DNA of 64,000 nucleotides from NCBI GenBank assembly GCA_047967505.1, contig CM106540.1. One strand, given 5' to 3'. The position numbers were made by a program, and so were the translations under genes. The notes under the pieces were generated by a model. The model worked only from the letters and a program-made list of their open reading frames with translations, was not told the DNA's origin and made no database searches. Positions 58,439 through 64,000 of the stretch are shown piece by piece (positions within the stretch are counted from its first letter, which is position 1; every line of letters starts with the position of its first letter). This stretch comes from Dipteris shenzhenensis. Its lineage: Eukaryota; Polypodiophyta; Polypodiopsida; Gleicheniales.

Positions 58439-59853
58439 AATTGTCTAAGGAAAAATGCATTAATATGTATGTGTGTTTGTATATGTGGCAATAGTATAAT
58501 AAAATATGGTGTGCATAGGGCCCAAGGTTGAGGTGGCAGGGCATGACCATGTGCCACCCTTTCATGTAAGAGGACCCATAAGGTGTGTTGTACATAATCC
58601 ATGATAGTAATATTATAAAATGCAAGGTGGCATGGCTCCTCCATGTGCCACCCCTCCACCTAGGATGCATTAAGTGAGATATGGCTCAAAGTCCATGGGA
58701 GAAGCAATATAAAATGGGTGGAGATGGCTATTATATTGAGTTATTCCATCCATATGGGATAGGCCCATGTGGGGGAGGTATAGAAGGACAAAGAGAGCTA
58801 GTTAAATAATGAGGAAAGTAGGATGAGGTGGCAAGATTCCTTGTGCCAACCCTCCACTTGTCCTCCTAGAGGTTTGAACATATTATAAAATTGGAAAGAG
58901 ACCAAGGGAGTATCATAGACTTGAGATATGGGGCTTGATTTATGTGGAAAATTGAGGCAAAGGGTTGTCGCACACAATTGAGAGTGCGTACCCACCTAGC
59001 CCACATGGGAGACTTTTCCACACACACCATGCATGTGGGAGGGTACATTAATGTGGAGAGACCCCCTCTTTTGGCTATAAAAGGAAGGGGCTATTCCTTG
59101 ATGAGACACGCTCATTCTTGTAAAGCCACCTAGCTAGTATTTTGATATTTCCCTCTCATCCTTCTTTCCAATAACGATCTTGCATTTATATCTACAAGGT
59201 CAACAGTGTCGGACAGGCATTTCAATAACGATCTTGCATTTATATCTACAAGGTCAACAGTGTCGGATAGATGAAGATTCTGGTTGGCTCATTTCCAAAC
59301 TCAGTACTTGTATCATGGGATCACGTTTAGTCCTCATGCTGCTCGCCCCTCTTCATCATTGACTCCGTCTATAGGTCTCTCACAATCCAAACTCAACCAG
59401 TAACTAGCAAGTCCCTGCTTGTGTCTTTGAATGCGCTTGTATATGGCTCTTTGGATATGAGATATGATGAATGGATCTTGAGTGTAGATAATGCAACAAC
59501 TAGCACTTTCATCTCCTTGTAGTAGAACAGATGCCTATGTGTGATCCATTTTAAGGAAACCCCAAATTGCATTGGCGCAGAAGACATATCCTGGCTGTTC
59601 TTCAAGTCCTTTACTTCTTGCAATCAGCATGTTCACCAGTCGGTTCCTAGTACTTTGATAATCATGAGTGACTTCAAGTAGAATGCTAAATCTCATCTCC
59701 CTTTCCCCTTGTGTCATAGTCTCCCTCCACTTCTAATTCCTTGTTCACCGCTATGACATCCCTTCGCCCTCGTGATCTCCTTTTCTCTATGGCCTTTGAG
59801 CGTAGCCATACTTAGTCTCTAGCCTCTGATCTCGATAACTTTTCCGGCTAAAA
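58427..59853 (+). repeat. 3' LTR of the young gypsy element, with divergent internal segment
   Basis: It matches the 5' LTR up to about 59174 and again from about 59698. TATA box TATAAAAG at 59076-59083. The middle is replaced (see 59175-59697). Confidence 0.88.
59175..59697. mobile_element. 523-bp foreign segment in the 3' LTR
   Basis: The 5' LTR has 75 unrelated bases here. The segment starts with two copies of a 54-bp unit (59169-59222 and 59223 onward; CAATAACGATCTTGC... GTGTCGGA). The - strand has partly open frames (LVNMLIARSKGL and MQFGVSLKW) that look coding, but I cannot name the family. Confidence 0.65.
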
Positions 59854-60740
59854 GTACCTATGGAATTCTATAAAGCTTTTTGGGAAACTGTTGGGCCTTA
59901 TTTGCTTTTATTGTGGCAAGAAAGCATGCACAATGGAGCTCTAGCTTCTCATGTTAATGGAGGAATTATAAAGCTCATACCTAGGGAGGGCTCCAAAGAA
60001 GAGCTCCCCTCATAATGCTTAATTTCTGTTACAAAATCTTTGCTAAAGCGTTAGCTCTTAGAATACAAGGGAAGATGAGAAATTGGATTTTGCCAGAACA
60101 GAAAGGATTCATAAAGGGTCGCCATCTGCTTGAGACCATTATCAATATTTGGGAGGGGTGTGAATATGCTAAAGAGACAAAACAAGACATCTGCTTTCTA
60201 AAGGTAGACTTTGACAATGCTTATGATAGGATAGAGTGGGACTTTCTTATACAATCTTTACAGGATATGGGCTTTGGGCCTAATTTTGTTTCCTTTGTTC
60301 AATTACTGCTTACAAGTGCATCTGAAGCCAAAGTCTGTGTTAATGGAGTAATGATCCATCCTTTTCCTTTGAGGAGGTCAATTAGACAAGGCTATCCCCT
60401 TGACCCTTTGCCTTTTGCAATTGCTGCTGCTGAGTCCCTTGGCTGGCTACTCAAAAATCAAATCCAACAAGGAAATCTTAGATGGATTGAACTAGTGTAA
60501 TGGGTGTGTCAGCAATTTGTTGATGACACAACACTCACCTCCAAAAACACTAACCATGATGTGGGATGCATAATGCACTGTCTAGATATCTTTTGTCAAG
60601 CATCTCGGTCAAAGATTAATCATGCAAAAATAGGGTACGACACCTTGAGTGGAAAGGAACAGTGTGTTCTAAAGAACCTTGGATGTCATAAAATAAAAAA
60701 GGGTAATGTTTTTAGACTACTGGATACCTATGGGACTTGA
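59854..60740 (+). pseudogene. LINE reverse transcriptase, continued
   Basis: It resumes PMEFYKAFWETVGP and IIKLIPREG, then after a stop KIFAKALALRIQG, EQKGFIKGRHLLETI, FLKVDFDNAYDRIEWDFL, SIRQGYPLDPL and, after another stop, QQFVDDTTL, where the usual FADD box reads FVDD. At least three stops or shifts break it. Confidence 0.88.
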
Positions 60741-60789
60741 AATAACCATGAAGCAAAGCTGGGAATGGTTTATGGAAAGATTTCAAAAA

Positions 60790-61990
60790 AAGATTGACAT
60801 GTGGAGAGGATTACAAGCAAACCTGGCAGGGAGAAGGTTGGTGCTCAGGCAGAGGAGACTTCGAAATTTCTAAGGCTAGATGGTCTTACTGCACCAAGCC
60901 TAAGAAAGAAGATGGTCTAGGAGTTACAGACATAGCAATTGTAGCTAGAAAGCTGTCCGCCACTTGGGTTATTAAGGCTATTCTAAACCTAGAGAGTGAC
61001 TGGGCCCAACTTTTGTTAAGAAATATGAAACATGTCACGCCAGTGAGAGCCCCCAAATGGAAAAACTACCCTCTATTCTCTGCTATTTGTAATCTTGAGC
61101 CTATAAAACTAAGGGCAGTCCCCTCTGGTAGTCTATCTGGGAGACCTTTGAGGAGATCAAGGCCTTCTTACATTTTTTTAGTGAAGGTGCTTTTATGGCC
61201 AGAGACTCCCTCTGGGTGTTATCTATTCAAAGTAAGGCCCAACTCACTAAGGAACAACTTGTACTAGCCAACACTCTGTTTAAAAAAGGTCAGCAAACTT
61301 GGGGACAATTATGATGCAAAGATTAGTTTCGATGGAAGACTTGGCAAGAGATTAGGAGGGAGTTTGCTTTAAATAACCAAATTTAGGCACTTATTATGAG
61401 TAGATTAGAGTTTTGGAAAGGAGATGCCAGTTGGAAGGGTGGTTCAGTGTTATCGTTTCACAAAGAGTTTAATTGGATTGGTAGCTCATCTATCTTCCCT
61501 ATTCCCACACCCGCTGAGGACATGGGAGAGAGGTCCGGGACCCTAAATGCCAGATGGTCATTGTAGGACAATAGGGGAAGGTGGTATGAGAGATTTAGTA
61601 GGATTTGGATTAAATAGGTTCCTAAAAAAATGTCCTACCTTGCATGGCTTATCCTTCACAAAGTAGTTTGGACTAATGCTAAATGATTCAGAATTGGCAA
61701 GGGGGATGGAAAGTGCAAAAGATGCTTAGGAGTGCTGGAGTACATTTTTCATTTGTTTGTTGCTTGTCCACATGCTAGGAAAGTTTGGAAGTATATTTAG
61801 ATTGAGTGTGGTGAGCCAGTCAATTAGAAGGCCATACTTTTAGGTGATCCTTGCAAAAATAAACAAGAGCTTTGGTTTCTCACATAAGGGCACATCTATT
61901 ATTGTTTATATGGATCTCTAGGAATAGCCACATGCAATATTGTTTATATGGATCTCTAGGAATAGCTTTTAGTTTGATGAAGTTGAAATG
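60790..61990 (+). pseudogene. LINE ORF2 distal part with zf-RVT
   Basis: SKARWSYCTKPKKEDGLGVT is the conserved 'W..VCxPKxxGGLG' block. After stops come RWYERFSRIWI, KMSYLAWLILHKVVWTNAK and CKRCLGVLEYIFHLFVACPHARKVW, the zf-RVT motif. Many stops indicate age. Confidence 0.8.
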
Positions 61991-62610
61991 TGTATTGGTG
62001 CCCTTTTTGCTGAATGGTGGAACACGAAAAAAGGAGGCTTGATTTCTAAATGAGTGCTTACAATGTTGAACATTCTAGGTTGTGTGTTGAGTTGATTGTC
62101 CACAAGAGTAAGTGCGACATTGATAATGAAGAGGTTAATCTACCACCCTATCTTCTTATAATACCTACATCTCATGAGGGAGTTGGTCACTTAGATTCTC
62201 AGACATGGAGCTGTTGAAGAATACCCTGCTCCACAGATAGGGGTTAAGGATTTTTCTCAGAACATTTCACTATATCCTATGCAGGGAGTTCCCATGCAAG
62301 CTACTATAGATTCTTCTTCTCAGAGAAATGATGCTAGGGATGAGTTTGGAAAGAGTTTCTCTTTCCATGTTCCTTCATATGTTCATAAAAATTTTTGAAG
62401 TGCCTTTCTTGGAAAGCAGGGTCTGCAGTTTTTCCTTTACTTGAAAGGACAGTAAGGGACTAGGATGTCTTGAAAAGAGAGAATTATGCTATCCTTTTAG
62501 TGAGGAGGTATGTTCTGATATAGACCCCTAGAACTCTAAGATTATGAAAGATGAAATTGCAAATATCATTTTGAGAAAAATATAATCACTTTTTTTCTAC
62601 AAAAAAAAAA
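61991..62610 (+). other. Probable LINE 3' end
   Basis: Decayed coding traces fade after 62050. The A-run at 62599-62609 is the only candidate tail. Confidence 0.35.
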
Positions 62611-64000
62611 ACTATTTGTTCCCTTCTAGATCCATAGATTTATAAAGCTAATATATGCTTTGAATGCCAATAATTGTCCTTAGAATATCCATATTTAAGA
62701 TTCTATAGACAAAGTTGCATTCAAACATCATTTTGATTATTACATAAAGTTTTTATGATACTCTCAAGCCCCTTAGAAACATCATCTAAAATTTTTAATA
62801 CTTATACATAGAATTTCTTTGCCACTCTAATTTATGAAATCCATGAGTCCATTGTACTCATCATGATAGATCCGATGAGTCCATTGTAATCATGATAATG
62901 GATCCCATCCTACTTTCAGTATCTATTTTATAATTCTCATGAGGTCCACATAGTTTCCAAGTGTCATCCAGTCTACACATACTTCATAAGCTCAATCAAT
63001 CTTACAATGTATTCATATCCTTTAACAACCATTAAACTAGTTATGTGTTACATAACCTTGTAGTCTCAACTAGGTCTATTCAGCTTACAGGAGCTCCCTA
63101 GTACCAATTAATACAAGAATGTGGTACCATAAGCTCATATCGATCTCACCAATTACCAATATTTCTATGAGGGCCTCAATGCTAACAAATCCTCACTAAA
63201 TTCTCCTAGAAAGGTTGCTACATGGGTCAATGATTGACTAGCTTATTTTGGTCAACAATCAACAATGTCATTGGTTTGGGTTAATATCAACCATGACACT
63301 AGCATGGTTAATAATCAATCACCTCTTTGGTTTGGGTCAATGATCAACCACTCTTTATTAGGATCAATTACCAATTCATATAACTAATACTTCTTCTATC
63401 TCACTCTGCTTGAATACAACCACGCACATTGCTCAAACATTCAAGCTTCCTCTCAAGAAATCTTCCTCCACTCAACACCATACACACATCCACTAATAAA
63501 CATAGAGAAAATATATTTGTCATACTTACATAGAGTTGCATAATTGTTGTACAAGTATATAGAATGTATTCCCTATGTATTCACAATTGCAATAGATGAA
63601 AGAAGAAGGAGAATCTCTATACATTCCTCCCTCACAAATGCCTCAATCACCTCTATACGATGGAGCATAGGGAACAAAGATGGAAAGCCTTCTCTCTAGA
63701 TTTAATAGCCCCTTTAGGTCGCCCTACTCAAATGATTTGTTCCATATTCTTTTATCTACATGCTTCTTATACTTGAGGCTTTGCTCTCAATCTTATGTTG
63801 TTCTTCCTTGAAGATATCATGCATGATTTCTATGAATTGTTCTACAGTTGCACTTTGTAGGTGTAATCTACTTTGAGATCTCATTCCATATTTACATACC
63901 TCTATAGGGTAGCTGGGGTTTATCTCACACTATGCAAAATGGTGATAGCCTTGTAGACATCTTCTAGCTACTATCTTAATCAATCTTTGCTTCATAGGTA
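62611..64000. repeat. AT-rich sequence with degenerate GGTCAAT-type repeats
   Basis: From about 63223 to 63380, variants of GGTCAAT-N-ATCAACCA occur at least five times at roughly 25-45 base intervals. A 22-base near-copy lies at about 62848 and 62877 (GATGAGTCCATTGTA(C/A)TCAT). No gene was seen. Confidence 0.5.

Larger units (their letters stand above)
50544..59853 (+). mobile_element. Young Ty3/gypsy element with extra RNase H upstream of gag
   Basis: The left LTR is at 50544-51524 and the right LTR at 58427-59853, both beginning TGTTATGG. A GTAC duplication (50540-50543 and 59854-59857) flanks the element. Shared LTR parts differ at about five positions by eye, the lowest divergence in the window. 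The order is LTR, tRNA-His PBS, leader, unknown ORF, plant-type RNase H with CCHC knuckle, gag, protease, RT, degenerate Ty3 RNase H, integrase, PPT, LTR. A second RNase H beside a degenerate Ty3 one is a trait of the plant Tat/Ogre group. Stops and frameshifts in gag, protease and integrase make it defective. Confidence 0.9.
49560..62610 (+). mobile_element. L1-like LINE, + strand, split by a gypsy element
   Basis: Coding parts run endonuclease end (49700-49960), linker, RT start (50460-50543), then, after the 9.3-kb gypsy insertion, RT continuation (59854-60740), RT-distal part (60790-61330) and a zf-RVT region (61600-61800). The two sides join in frame across the insertion as GEDGV + PMEFYKAFW. 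Many stops and frameshifts show that it is old. An A-run at 62599-62609 may be its 3' tail. The 5' end is not defined and no target duplication was found. Confidence 0.8.

Noticed and set aside
59393-59717. Copia RT fragment in the LTR replacement segment
   Set aside because: Protein-like frames exist on the - strand but no RT, RNase H or integrase motif could be recognised, so the family is left open.
1-64000. CRISPR array, bacterial operon, rRNA or tRNA genes
   Set aside because: No regularly spaced identical repeats with unique spacers, no Shine-Dalgarno-led gene clusters, no rRNA motifs, and tRNA-like matches occur only as retrotransposon primer sites.

Overview
The window is plant nuclear DNA from a repeat-rich, probably large genome. 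A fern, lycophyte or gymnosperm fits best, but the species cannot be fixed from the sequence. The evidence is one split gene resembling plant organellar RluA-type RNA pseudouridine synthases, primer sites for plant-type tRNAs (initiator Met, Glu, His), and Ty3/gypsy, Ty1/copia and L1-like elements nested in one another. No bacterial operon, CRISPR array, rRNA or tRNA gene was seen.

The only host gene recognised is on the + strand at 2446-44855. Nine exons encode about 500 residues and span 42.4 kb. The exons join in frame with all family motifs (S4-like N-terminus, INKPAGLAVQ, catalytic HRLD, LTGRKHQIRVHC, GDYKYG). Intron 1 is 6.7 kb, intron 3 is 12.1 kb, intron 4 is 18.9 kb and intron 6 is 2.6 kb; they hold almost all the repeats. 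One intron appears to be GC-AG.

Layout: 1-2445 is 5' flank with an LTR end and an L1-like tail. Intron 1 (2797-9542) has a GT-rich minisatellite, a solo LTR (4408-5406, TSD AAGTG) and two microsatellite-linked zinc-knuckle fragments. Exons 2 and 3 are at 9543-9752 and 9941-9988. Intron 3 (9989-22065) carries a bounded chromodomain-type gypsy element on the - strand (11279-19919, TSD GGAGC) and an LTR relative. Exon 4 is at 22066-22146. Intron 4 (22147-41006) holds a - strand L1-like LINE with a 14-bp TSD (22641-26142), a gypsy gag remnant, a gag-only copia-type element (28086-36794, TSD CATAA) with a copia element nested inside it (28883-34969, TSD GATCA, itself interrupted by about 0.36 kb), an LTR fragment and deleted copia pieces. 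Exons 5-9 are at 41007-44855.

Downstream of the gene, 44956-49550 has no recognisable gene and two strikingly CTAG-rich blocks. A second L1-like LINE on the + strand (about 49560-62610) is split inside its reverse transcriptase by a young gypsy element (50544-59853). That element has near-identical LTRs, a tRNA-His primer site, a degenerate Ty3 RNase H and an extra plant-type RNase H placed upstream of gag. 62610-64000 holds only AT-rich sequence and degenerate repeats.

All transposon genes are damaged by stops, frameshifts or deletions, whereas the host gene is not. The clearest results are the intact gene running through nested transposons, four LTR elements and one LINE whose ends are fixed by target duplications, and the unusual domain order of the youngest element.
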